A stretch of 6,377 nt of DNA from Acidobacteriaceae bacterium (GCA_003165095.1 PLSH01000082.1:3735-10111); one strand, 5' to 3'. Shown: positions 1 to 6,147, counted from the stretch's first letter. Notes: generated from the letters alone by a model not told the origin. Made by a program: numbers and translations.

Positions 1-205
1 GCGCAGTGTGTACCTGCCGTTGCTTGCCAGCCACATTATTCTGGCCGTGGTGACGCTGCCGCTGGTGCTGGTCACGTTTTTCTTTTCGCTCTCGGGGCGC
101 ATCCCTCAGCACCGCAAGGTGGCGCGGTGGACGTTTCCACTGTGGCTCTACGTTTCGGTCACCGGCGTTATCACCTATGTGATGCTGCGCCTGGCACAAG
201 GATAG
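1..205 (+). CDS. DUF420 (CtaM/YozB-type) membrane protein, 3' end only
   Basis: This is the C-terminal 67 residues of a protein whose start lies left of the window; the first whole codon begins at base 2 and the stop is TAG at 203-205. Two hydrophobic segments are visible, one beginning YLPLLASHIILAVV and one containing FPLWLYVSVTGVITYVM. Between them is a short polar loop, SGRIPQHRKVARW. The conserved histidine in 'SHIILA', the 'HRKVARWTFPLW' stretch and the 'SVTGVITYVMLR' ending match the end of DUF420 proteins. In Firmicutes a member of this family, CtaM/YozB, is needed for function of the aa3-type terminal oxidase, and DUF420 genes often sit beside SCO1 or cytochrome oxidase genes. A role in respiratory oxidase maturation is therefore likely but inferred; the upstream genes that would confirm it are not visible. 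The next gene starts 8 bases downstream, so the two are probably co-transcribed. Confidence 0.82.
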   Translation, partial: RSVYLPLLASHIILAVVTLPLVLVTFFFSLSGRIPQHRKVARWTFPLWLYVSVTGVITYVMLRLAQG

Positions 206-213
206 AAAGCCAA

Positions 214-495
214 ATGCCGTCAGCCCCTCCCATCCCGGGTCCCACCCGTTCAGGCCTGCCCGACGACGGTACGCGTCAACTGCTCAAATGGGGCGGATCG
301 ATTGTGGGCGCGGGCGTGGTGGCCGGGGTGTTGCTGCTGACTGTGCTGGGGGGCTATTCGCGCATTGGGGCCCGGACAAACGGGGGATGGTTTGCGCTGA
401 TTGTGTTACTTGCGTGTCTGCCATTCGGAGGGTTGTTGCTGACGCTGGGGGTGGCCAAGTGGTTCCGGAACCGTCGGCCCGTCGGCCCGCGTTGA
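214..495 (+). CDS. Small two-helix membrane protein, unknown function
   Basis: The gene encodes 93 residues. I chose the ATG at 214 because it follows the preceding stop by 8 bases and has an AAGGA-type ribosome binding site at about 198-202; the same frame is open further upstream, but only across the end of the DUF420 gene. The N-terminus is proline-rich and polar (residues 1-24). Two membrane segments follow, at about residues 26-47 (glycine/valine-rich) and 59-80, then a strongly basic tail, WFRNRRPVGPR, which by the positive-inside rule should face the cytoplasm. The N-terminus would then also be cytoplasmic, giving a hairpin topology. I do not recognise the family. Its position behind a DUF420 gene suggests an accessory role in the same respiratory or membrane operon, but nothing in the sequence shows a catalytic or metal-binding motif. 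Confidence 0.7.
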   Translation: MPSAPPIPGPTRSGLPDDGTRQLLKWGGSIVGAGVVAGVLLLTVLGGYSRIGARTNGGWFALIVLLACLPFGGLLLTLGVAKWFRNRRPVGPR

Positions 496-522
496 ACCCT
501 GCTCCGCGACCACGGCGCTATC

Positions 523-550
523 TTGCAATAAATCATTTATTATTTGTTAT
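523..550 (+). promoter_or_regulatory. Candidate sigma70-type promoter upstream of the EAL gene
   Basis: A TTGCAA hexamer at 523-528 and TGTTAT at 545-550, separated by 16 bases, lie in the first AT-rich stretch after the preceding gene. The match to the -35 box is fair and to the -10 box is moderate. Transcription would begin near 557 and leave an untranslated leader of more than 200 bases before the ATG at 775. A 15-base palindrome (527-541) lies between and across the boxes, which would suit a repressor. Acidobacterial promoters are poorly defined, so this is tentative. Confidence 0.3.
527..541. repeat. Perfect AT-only inverted repeat, candidate operator
   Basis: AATAAAT-C-ATTTATT is a perfect 7+1+7 inverted repeat. 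With a single-base centre it cannot form a useful RNA hairpin in full, so a DNA-binding site for a dimeric regulator is the more natural reading. It overlaps the candidate promoter spacer. AT-rich palindromes can arise by chance, so function is unproven. Confidence 0.35.
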
Positions 551-626
551 TTAGCATGATTTTCGTGCTTTCCAGCCGGCTATTGAACAGCCGCCAGGGA
601 CGCTATCCAAGGAGACAAAGCGATAC

Positions 627-657
627 GTTACATGAGTAACTTTTTATAGGTTACCTA
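627..657. promoter_or_regulatory. Cluster of two inverted repeats sharing GTTAC half-sites
   Basis: GTTAC-atga-GTAAC (627-640) is a perfect 5+4+5 inverted repeat. It is followed 6 bases later by TAGGT-T-ACCTA (647-657), a perfect 5+1+5 inverted repeat that contains a third GTTAC (650-654). Three copies of one half-site in 28 bases, in a non-coding region 120 to 150 bases before a regulatory gene, suggest a compound operator. The first repeat is followed by TTTTT (641-645), so a weak attenuator-like hairpin is an alternative, but a 5-bp stem with two G:C pairs would be unstable. Confidence 0.35.
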
Positions 658-774
658 AAGTCCAAAAAAGCTGCGAAAGGTGTATTGCCTGAATCCTCGA
701 AACGGAATTTCCTGTGTAGAGGCCGAGGTATCGGTAGTTGCGCGGCCGGATCATATTTTGCGGTGCTCTTTTTA

Positions 775-2427
775 ATGACTCATAATTCCAGACGGCGATT
801 ATTAGTAGCCCGAGCGGCAACCATCGCAATGGCGGCGTGTGGTGCGGCCGTCGGCTACGTGCTGGGCGGTGTGTTGGCGCTGCTGCTGGCCGGCAACTGG
901 CTGGCACAGTACTCGCAGCTCACTTCAGCGCAGAACGATGCATCCTTTGTTGAAGCGCGCAGCCTTCTGGATGTTCTAAAGGGTTCGCGGTCAGGGTACT
1001 GCACAGACGCGGAGATGGCTTATTTCAGGGAACTGGTATTCCGCTCAGAATATCTGAAGGATGCCGGGCGCATCCACGGGGGAAAGATCGACTGCTCCGC
1101 CACCTCGGGGCGCCCGACGAAGACGGTTGGGGAGTTCAAGCCCGATTCCAATAACCGGGACAACGACATCATCGCGTACAGCAATCTGGTTCCGATTCGC
1201 GATGCCAACCTGAAAAGAGCCGGCTTGCAACTGGGCGATGCCTATGTGGTGTTTGGGTCCCACTTGCCCGCCAGTCCGGGACCCGTCTCCATGCACCTGG
1301 CTATCAACGTGAAAGACGCCGAGGCGGGGGATTCGGGCCTGGCGCCAACCGGAATGCTCGACAACAATGGGCCGAATCCGGCTGCCGGCTGGCGAGCCCA
1401 CCTGGACAACAAGCTGTTTGCCACGCGGTGTTCGAAGCTTCACTTCAACTGCGTGACGGCGTTTACGTCGATTCGCGAGGCGCTGCATGGCGAAGCCAGC
1501 GCGATTGCCGGCACATCGCTCACCGGAGGCGCGCTGGGCATCTTTTGCGGAATGGCATTCTCATTCATGTACCGGCGCAGCCGCGATCTGTGCCAGCAAC
1601 TGCGCAGGGCGGTGGAGCGCGACAAATTGGAGATCGCCTATCAACCCATCGTCAATCTCTCCACGCGAAAAATTGTGGGTGCAGAAGCACTGTCTCGATG
1701 GACCGACGAAGAAGGCAATGTGGTGGGCCCGGACTCGTTTATCAAGATCGCCGAGGAACACGGGTTTGTGGGAGAGATCACGAAGAGAGTGATTCAGCGC
1801 ACTTTGCGCGACTTTTCCAAGACGATTCAAAACCGCCCCAGCCTTAGGCTGAGCGTTAACGTTACGGCTCCCGACCTTATCGACCCCGAGTTTCTGCCCA
1901 TGCTCGAAGAAGCGCTGAAGCGGTACAAGGTCTCGCCCAAGAACGTGGTCATTGAGATTACGGAACGGTCGACCGCCGATAGCGCAGTGGCCATGGAGAC
2001 GATCCGCATCCTGCGGCGCAACGGACACAGCATCCATATCGATGATTTTGGGACCGGCTATTCCAACCTGGACAGGCTGCTGTACCTTTTTGCCGACACC
2101 ATCAAGATCGACCAGGCCTTTACCAAGGTGATCGGCACCGAGTCGGTGGCGGTGGCGATTCTTCCGCAGATTCTGGCGATGGCCAAATCGCTGAATCTTG
2201 AAGTTGTTGTCGAAGGCGTGGAAACCGACCGCCAGGCCGATTACTTTTCACTGGGCGCCGAGAAGATGTTCGGCCAGGGATTCCTCTTTGGACGCCCGGT
2301 TTCGATCGAGGAATTTCTCAGCCTTCTGGCCGACGATATGTCCAAGATGCAGGTCAGCTCCGATCATGCTGCCGCACGCGTCGTGAACCCGGCCGGCTTG
2401 CAGATTGTGGGCACCCGCACTGCTTAG
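775..2427 (+). CDS. CSS-motif / EAL-domain cyclic-di-GMP phosphodiesterase (PdeC-like)
   Basis: The product (550 residues from the ATG at 775) should hydrolyse c-di-GMP to pGpG in the cytoplasm in response to a periplasmic signal. A basic N-terminus (NSRRRLLVAR) precedes membrane helix 1 at about 13-41. The periplasmic CSS domain spans about 42-245, with Cys76 (GYCTDAEM), Cys107 (IDCSATSG) and a second pair, Cys219 and Cys226. Helix 2 is at about 246-266 and the EAL domain at about 281-520. All residues expected of an active enzyme are present: E304-A-L, S360-V-N362, E394-I-T-E397, D423-D424-F-G-T-G-Y-S, K444-I-D, E480-G-V-E and Q501 in GQGFLFGRP. No GGDEF domain is present. The classical CSS triplet reads CSA here. 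The same frame also opens at a TTG (685) behind an AAAGG site, but its extra 30 codons contain rare triplets (TGT AGA, CGA) and would bury the usual basic N-terminus, so ATG 775 is preferred although it lacks a clear Shine-Dalgarno sequence. E. coli PdeC is the reference for domain order. Confidence 0.9.
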   Translation: MTHNSRRRLLVARAATIAMAACGAAVGYVLGGVLALLLAGNWLAQYSQLTSAQNDASFVEARSLLDVLKGSRSGYCTDAEMAYFRELVFRSEYLKDAGRIHGGKIDCSATSGRPTKTVGEFKPDSNNRDNDIIAYSNLVPIRDANLKRAGLQLGDAYVVFGSHLPASPGPVSMHLAINVKDAEAGDSGLAPTGMLDNNGPNPAAGWRAHLDNKLFATRCSKLHFNCVTAFTSIREALHGEASAIAGTSLTGGALGIFCGMAFSFMYRRSRDLCQQLRRAVERDKLEIAYQPIVNLSTRKIVGAEALSRWTDEEGNVVGPDSFIKIAEEHGFVGEITKRVIQRTLRDFSKTIQNRPSLRLSVNVTAPDLIDPEFLPMLEEALKRYKVSPKNVVIEITERSTADSAVAMETIRILRRNGHSIHIDDFGTGYSNLDRLLYLFADTIKIDQAFTKVIGTESVAVAILPQILAMAKSLNLEVVVEGVETDRQADYFSLGAEKMFGQGFLFGRPVSIEEFLSLLADDMSKMQVSSDHAAARVVNPAGLQIVGTRTA

Positions 2428-2441
2428 ATCCCGCGTTGCAA

Positions 2442-2456
2442 GACGTTGTTTACGTC
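2442..2456. repeat. Short inverted repeat after the EAL gene
   Basis: GACGT-tgttt-ACGTC forms a 5-bp stem with a 5-base loop, 15 bases after the EAL stop codon. No T-tract follows, so it is at best a weak 3' end stabiliser. The rest of 2428-2580 shows no credible gene. Short open frames exist on both strands there but have no family resemblance or coding character. Confidence 0.25.
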
Positions 2457-2582
2457 GAATTGTCCCATTTGCAGAGAAAAGGATCATGGAAAAGTGGAAA
2501 GCCGAACAGCGCTTTCTTCTTTCTCAAAGCCTCGGCTGCTGCTGCGCGCATTGATTTTGTTTTTCCAGTACGACTGATTCCC

Positions 2583-2598
2583 GGGGGCTGAAGCCCCA
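2583..2598. repeat. GC-rich palindrome, copy 1 of GGGGCTGAAGCCCC
   Basis: GGGGCT-GA-AGCCCC (2584-2597) is a perfect inverted repeat. The same core recurs at 2687-2698, 103 bases later. Two copies in one spacer mark it as a dispersed palindromic repeat rather than a one-off hairpin. From memory, palindromes of this form are frequent in acidobacterial intergenic DNA. Confidence 0.6.
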
Positions 2599-2686
2599 GG
2601 TCCTTCTGAAGCCTCTTTTGCACGACTGAACAGGCTGCGGGAAAAGGTAGGTTCCCGTGCGAGATCGGCAAAAAAGCGTACTTCGG

Positions 2687-2698
2687 GGGCTGAAGCCC
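2687..2698. repeat. GC-rich palindrome, copy 2 of the GGGCTGAAGCCC type
   Basis: GGGCT-GA-AGCCC repeats the core of the palindrome at 2584-2597, inside the nested element. The preceding CTTC (2681-2684) can also pair with GAAG (2692-2695), so two mutually exclusive foldings are possible. Confidence 0.55.
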
Positions 2699-2720
2699 GC
2701 GTTGATGTTGCTGATGTTGT

Positions 2721-2740
2721 GCCAGGGATAAATCCCTGGC
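2721..2740. repeat. Perfect 20-base palindrome
   Basis: GCCAGGGAT-AA-ATCCCTGGC is a perfect 9+2+9 inverted repeat near the right end of the nested element. A chance origin is very unlikely. The stem could form as a cruciform or in RNA with the loop opening to four or more bases. It contributes CC to the inner CCTACC arm. Confidence 0.7.
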
Positions 2741-2807
2741 CTACCGCCCGAGCGAGTTTTTCGCAGGCTGTTTAGCCGTGCCCTTTCAAGGCAACAGGCG
2801 CGGAAAG

Positions 2808-2847
2808 GGGCCGCTGCCTGGTTCTGAATGCAGCGGCCCTCGTTTTT
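2808..2847. terminator. Strong hairpin with T-tract, probable bidirectional terminator
   Basis: A 10-bp perfect stem (2808-2817 with 2830-2839, arm GGGCCGCTGC) encloses a 12-base loop. On the + strand it is followed by TCGTTTTT (2840-2847), as expected of an intrinsic terminator for the EAL transcript. On the - strand it lies 37 bases past the htrA stop codon, where the stem is followed by only three Ts. It is placed where two convergent transcripts meet, so it could end both, more efficiently on the + strand. Confidence 0.7.
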
Positions 2848-2875
2848 CCAGCGCCAGCTCACCGGCACAGGGATT

Positions 2876-4429
2876 CTAGCCAAGATTCTGGTCGGGGTGG
2901 ACGACGCGGTAGCTTGCGCCACCGTTGGCCCATACCAACAACAGGATGTCTTTGCCTGCCGGGACGGAGTGGACTGCATTTACAAAGCTCTCGGCATTCT
3001 CCACCGAATGCCGGTTCACTTCGAGGATGACGTTGCCGGGAGCGAGGCCGGCATCTTCTGCGGCGCTTCCCGGGCGAACGGTTTGAATGGCCGCGCCGTG
3101 CACCTGTTCGGGAACGTTGAGCTGCTGGCGGACGTCGGAGGTGAGGTCGGCAACCGCAAGGCCGAGTTTTCCTCCCTGGGCTCCGCTTGAGCCCGCGTTG
3201 TCGGCCTCTTCGGTTTTGTTGGCGTGATACTCGCCCACGGTGACGCGAATGGTCTCAGACTTGCCGTCGCGGAGAACACCGAGCTCGATGGAGTTGCCGG
3301 GGGCCATTTCGCTGACCGCGACCTGCAGGGCGCTGCCGTTTGCGATCCGCTTTCCGTTGAGCTCGCGCAGTACGTCGCCGGCCTTGAGGCCTGCGTGGCC
3401 GGCAGGCGAATCGGGCGTGACCTGGCTGACGATGGCGCCGGTGGCGTCAGACAAGCTGAAGAAGCCGGCGTTGTCGGGCGTCACGTCGTTCATGCTGATG
3501 CCCAGGTAGCCGTGTTGAGCGCTGCCGGTCTTGATGATGGCGTCAGCCGAAGCTTTGGCGATCTGGGAGGGTATGGCGAAGCCTGCGCCGGCGAAGGAGC
3601 CGCTGTCGGAGATGATGAAGCTGTCAATGCCGATCAGCTCGCCATGCGCGTCGACCAGCGGGCCACCGGAGTTGCCGGGGTTGATGGCCGCATCGGTCTG
3701 GATGAAGTCGCCGGGCTTGCGTGGATCGTTGGAGTACGGATTGGGACGGTTGAGGGCGCTCACGATGCCGCGCGTCACCGTGAAGGGGAAGTTGCCGAAG
3801 GGATTGCCAAAGGCCAGCACGGTTTGTCCGGGATGAAGATTGGAGGAATCGCCCCAGGGAATGCTGGGCAGGTTGTGGGCGTCGATCTTGATGACCGCAA
3901 GATCATTGAGCTTATCCGCGCCGATGAGCCTGGCGGTGAAGACGCGGCGGTCGTCGAGCGTGACGCGCATCTGGGTGGCGCCGTCGACGACGTGGTCGTT
4001 GGTGAGGATGTAGCCATCGGGCGAGATGATGATGCCGCTGCCGATTCCATGCTCGAACTGCGGCTGCGGCTTCATTCCCTGGCCGCCCTGGCCAAAGAAG
4101 AATTGGCGGAGACCCGGCGGGAGATCCTGCGGTGAGTTGCCGCCGCCGTTGCCGTTACTGTTTTCCGACGCGTCGTCAGAGGAGACGCGGGAGGTGACGG
4201 CGACATTCACCACTGCGGGCGTGACGCGGGCGGCGACGGCCTCGACCGCGTTGTCGAGAGCTACAAGGGACGAAACGCTCGAGTCGTCCATGGGCGCGGG
4301 AGCGGCGGCCGCATGAGCCGTGTTGTGACCGGACAGGAAGGCGAAGCCAAGGATGAGCGATGCGGCGGCTCCGATGGGGAGCGCGAGACGCTTTGACTTG
4401 GCTACTAATGAATTAGTTGTTGTGAACAT
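2876..4429 (-). CDS. htrA: Secreted Do/DegP/DegQ-family (HtrA) serine protease with two PDZ domains
   Basis: The product (517 residues) should degrade or refold misfolded envelope proteins in the periplasm. The ATG at 4429 is chosen because AGAGGT lies 6 bases before it and a signal peptide follows at once: KSKR, a hydrophobic core, and cleavage predicted after AHA (residue 40). The frame stays open for 115 more codons upstream, but only inside the M56 gene. A Gly/Asn/Gln-rich loop (about 83-126, with LPPGLRQFFFG) corresponds to the LA loop of DegP/DegQ. The trypsin-like domain (about 56-300) has the complete triad: His146 (TNDHVV), Asp176 (LNDLAVI) and Ser254 (NPGNSGGP). PDZ1 runs from about 305 (GYLGISM) to 400 and PDZ2 from about 420 (KLGLAV) to 512, joined by a short glycine-rich linker. 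Length and order are typical of Do-family proteases. It is 32 bases downstream of the M56 gene and probably in its operon. DegP, DegQ or MucD identity cannot be settled by sequence inspection alone. Confidence 0.95.
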   Translation of the reverse strand: MFTTTNSLVAKSKRLALPIGAAASLILGFAFLSGHNTAHAAAAPAPMDDSSVSSLVALDNAVEAVAARVTPAVVNVAVTSRVSSDDASENSNGNGGGNSPQDLPPGLRQFFFGQGGQGMKPQPQFEHGIGSGIIISPDGYILTNDHVVDGATQMRVTLDDRRVFTARLIGADKLNDLAVIKIDAHNLPSIPWGDSSNLHPGQTVLAFGNPFGNFPFTVTRGIVSALNRPNPYSNDPRKPGDFIQTDAAINPGNSGGPLVDAHGELIGIDSFIISDSGSFAGAGFAIPSQIAKASADAIIKTGSAQHGYLGISMNDVTPDNAGFFSLSDATGAIVSQVTPDSPAGHAGLKAGDVLRELNGKRIANGSALQVAVSEMAPGNSIELGVLRDGKSETIRVTVGEYHANKTEEADNAGSSGAQGGKLGLAVADLTSDVRQQLNVPEQVHGAAIQTVRPGSAAEDAGLAPGNVILEVNRHSVENAESFVNAVHSVPAGKDILLLVWANGGASYRVVHPDQNLG

Positions 4430-4461
4430 GGCTACCTCTCTTTTGGGGTTGAATTTGGAGA

Positions 4462-6144
4462 TTAGAGCTGGATGACCAGCCAGCCGCTGCCCAAGGGCAA
4501 TGCGGCGGTGTGGGCGGAGACGGAATTCGGTTTTGAATCTGTGCTTGTATTGGGCCGGGAAGCGGGAGCCGCTTGCTTGCCGGGCAGAAGACGAGAGACG
4601 GAACTCGCGGGGTAGACGCTGAGTATCAGACGCGTGACGGTGATGCGGTTTGCGGACTCGCCCGCGGAGGAGACGCCGGGCGCCGCTTGATCTGCGCCAG
4701 CGCCGATGTCGTAGTCGGCTGTTTCGTTGGAATTCCAGGACTGCACCTGCTCCCACGTGGTGAGCACGATCCATTGCGGGGCGGCGCTGGGATCGGTTGC
4801 CGAGGCGCGGACGGCGGGCCGTTGTGAACCGAACGAGGACTCCTTATAGGCGGTTTCCCAGGCTACCGCTCGAGATTGCGATCCCGCTGCGGGGATTATC
4901 GCCGCACGCTGCTGATTGGATGTAACTGCCGGCGTTGCCGCAACGCGGCTGATGGGCAGAACGGCCTTCGCCTGGATGGCGCGGAACCCTCCCTGGTCCG
5001 ACGCGGCGTGCAAAGGTTGATAGGCAGCGGGGACAAATCGCGCCGTTTGCGGCTGCTGTCGATTGGCGGCGAGGGCTTTTGGCTGGTGAGTGTGCGCAGG
5101 GACAAACGCGACCATCTGCGGGCAACGCGCGAATTCGACGGCGCCAAACACGAGGCCGCAACCGAGCACACCGAGCAAGGCGCGGGCGGCCAGGGGATGG
5201 AGCGTTTTTTTGCGGCGGAGAATGGTGTGAACGCGGTGAACGAGCTCAGGACGGCGTTCAAATGCGCCCAGCGAAAGCGCTTCAGACCGCCGTGCCAAGC
5301 CGCGTTCAGCCAGGCTGGCCAGACATGCGGCGTAAGCGCGAGGTGCTTGCGTGACGCGGACTACGCCTTCATCGCTGGCCATCTCCCGTTCCTTTGAGAG
5401 GCGGCGCTCGATCCAGACGAGAGCGGGATTGAGGGGAAACAGAACCAGGCAGAGCTTCTGGAGGAGGTTGGTCCAGTCGTCGCGACGGCGCAGATGCTCG
5501 GCTTCATGCAGAACCACCTGCTCGAGTTCCTGGCGCGTGAGGCGGGCGAAGAGCCAATCGGGGATGAGGATGCGCGGGGCCAGAAAACCGATTACGCTGG
5601 GACGGTCGAGCTCACTTGTAGTACAGATTTGTACGGGGCCGCAGCAGTGCAAAGCCGGGACCAGGGAAGCGGCCAGGCTGTCTTCGATGGGGGTCGCGGA
5701 CCTCCATAATCTGCGCAAGCGGAGGGAGTGAAGAGCGAGGCCGGCGGCGCGCAGTGCGGCCATGGCGGCCCACAGCGCGGCCAGGCCAAGGCTCCAGCGA
5801 GCGTCCAACTCGAGCCAGGGATGGAAGGCCTGCTGAACGGGGCCGGCCGAGGCTCCGGCGGCGTCCGCGGCCTCGACGCCGGCATGCGCCAGCAGCGTGA
5901 GCAGCGGCAGGCAAATGAGCGTGGCGAAGGCCGCGGCCCAGGCGGCGAAGCGGTGCGCAGCGGAGATACGGGGCGCAAGACGAAGAAAAACGGCCAGGCC
6001 GGCAGCTACGGCCGCGCCTTGCCACAGTGAGGCCACGGCGATCGGCGCCGCGGCGTGCGCGAAAAAGCGGAATGCGTCTGCGGCGAGGTGCATGGGGCCG
6101 GGCAGAATGCGTGAAAAGGCATCGGCGATGGGGAAGAGTGTCAT
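4462..6144 (-). CDS. BlaR1/MecR1-like M56 membrane metallopeptidase
   Basis: The product (560 residues) is a membrane zinc peptidase of the BlaR1 type, which in known systems inactivates the neighbouring BlaI repressor after sensing a signal. Membrane segments are seen at about 31-55, 66-88 and 117-139, with a fourth at about 319-338. The HExxH zinc motif is H213-E-A-E-H217 (VVLHEAEHLRRRDDW). The downstream glutamate helix is KEREMASDEG, with E254 the likely third ligand. The remaining 220 residues after the last helix should be periplasmic and are mostly low-complexity Ala/Gln/Ser/Pro. Two stretches look ordered: QWIVLTTWEQVQSW (457-470) and RITVTRLILSVYP (500-512); the protein ends GSGWLVIQL. 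The penicillin-binding sensor domain of true BlaR1 is absent, so beta-lactam sensing is not supported. The ATG at 6144 lies 3 bases after the repressor stop, with AAGG about 8 bases before it inside that gene. Confidence 0.9.
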   Translation of the reverse strand: MTLFPIADAFSRILPGPMHLAADAFRFFAHAAAPIAVASLWQGAAVAAGLAVFLRLAPRISAAHRFAAWAAAFATLICLPLLTLLAHAGVEAADAAGASAGPVQQAFHPWLELDARWSLGLAALWAAMAALRAAGLALHSLRLRRLWRSATPIEDSLAASLVPALHCCGPVQICTTSELDRPSVIGFLAPRILIPDWLFARLTRQELEQVVLHEAEHLRRRDDWTNLLQKLCLVLFPLNPALVWIERRLSKEREMASDEGVVRVTQAPRAYAACLASLAERGLARRSEALSLGAFERRPELVHRVHTILRRKKTLHPLAARALLGVLGCGLVFGAVEFARCPQMVAFVPAHTHQPKALAANRQQPQTARFVPAAYQPLHAASDQGGFRAIQAKAVLPISRVAATPAVTSNQQRAAIIPAAGSQSRAVAWETAYKESSFGSQRPAVRASATDPSAAPQWIVLTTWEQVQSWNSNETADYDIGAGADQAAPGVSSAGESANRITVTRLILSVYPASSVSRLLPGKQAAPASRPNTSTDSKPNSVSAHTAALPLGSGWLVIQL

Positions 6145-6147
6145 GCG

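Larger units (their letters stand above)
2620..2781. mobile_element. MITE/REP-like nested palindromic element (about 160 bp)
   Basis: The left end (2620-2646) and right end (2756-2781) are imperfect terminal inverted repeats: the reverse complement of the left end matches the right end at about 20 of 26 positions with one gap. Inside them lies a second inverted pair, GGTAGG (2646-2651) and CCTACC (2740-2745). Within that are a GGGCTGAAGCCC palindrome (2687-2698), a direct repeat TGATGTTG (2703-2710 and 2712-2719) and a perfect 9+2+9 palindrome (2721-2740). The element contains no gene. The nested, symmetric layout resembles non-autonomous elements mobilised by REP-associated tyrosine transposases, but no transposase is in the window and target duplications are not obvious. 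The exact borders are uncertain. Confidence 0.5.

Noticed and set aside
597..622. GGGACGC and ACAAAGC fragments resembling a c-di-GMP-I (GEMM) riboswitch
   Set aside because: The two pieces are separated by an extra dozen bases, the upstream GGGCAAACC segment and tetraloop receptor are missing, and no consistent three-way fold can be drawn.
632..649. Five-codon micro-ORF (ATG to TAG) in the EAL leader
   Set aside because: The nearest AAGGAG (609-614) is about 17 bases upstream, too far for normal initiation; it is more likely a by-product of the GTTAC repeats.
685..774. TTG start with AAAGG site for the EAL gene
   Set aside because: The spacing is acceptable, but the 30 added codons use rare triplets unlike the rest of the gene and do not fit CSS-EAL N-termini. 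Kept as an alternative, not as the call.
2450..2671. 73-codon frame on the - strand in the spacer
   Set aside because: It runs through the palindromic repeat, ends where repeats begin and has no ribosome binding site or family resemblance. It looks like a spurious frame over repeat DNA.
3224..4135. 303-codon open frame on the + strand opposite htrA
   Set aside because: It is an antisense shadow of a clear protease gene in GC-rich DNA. Its translation is Gly/Ala/Asp/Val-rich with no recognisable domain, and no ribosome binding site stands out.
4430..4774. N-terminal extension of the htrA frame by 115 codons
   Set aside because: It overlaps the M56 gene, is arginine-rich without domain character, and would place the signal peptide in the middle of the protein.
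5600..6030. Arginine-rich frames of 128 and 137 codons on the - strand
   Set aside because: They are out-of-frame shadows of the M56 gene, made of Arg/Pro/Ala/Ser runs typical of GC-rich alternate frames.
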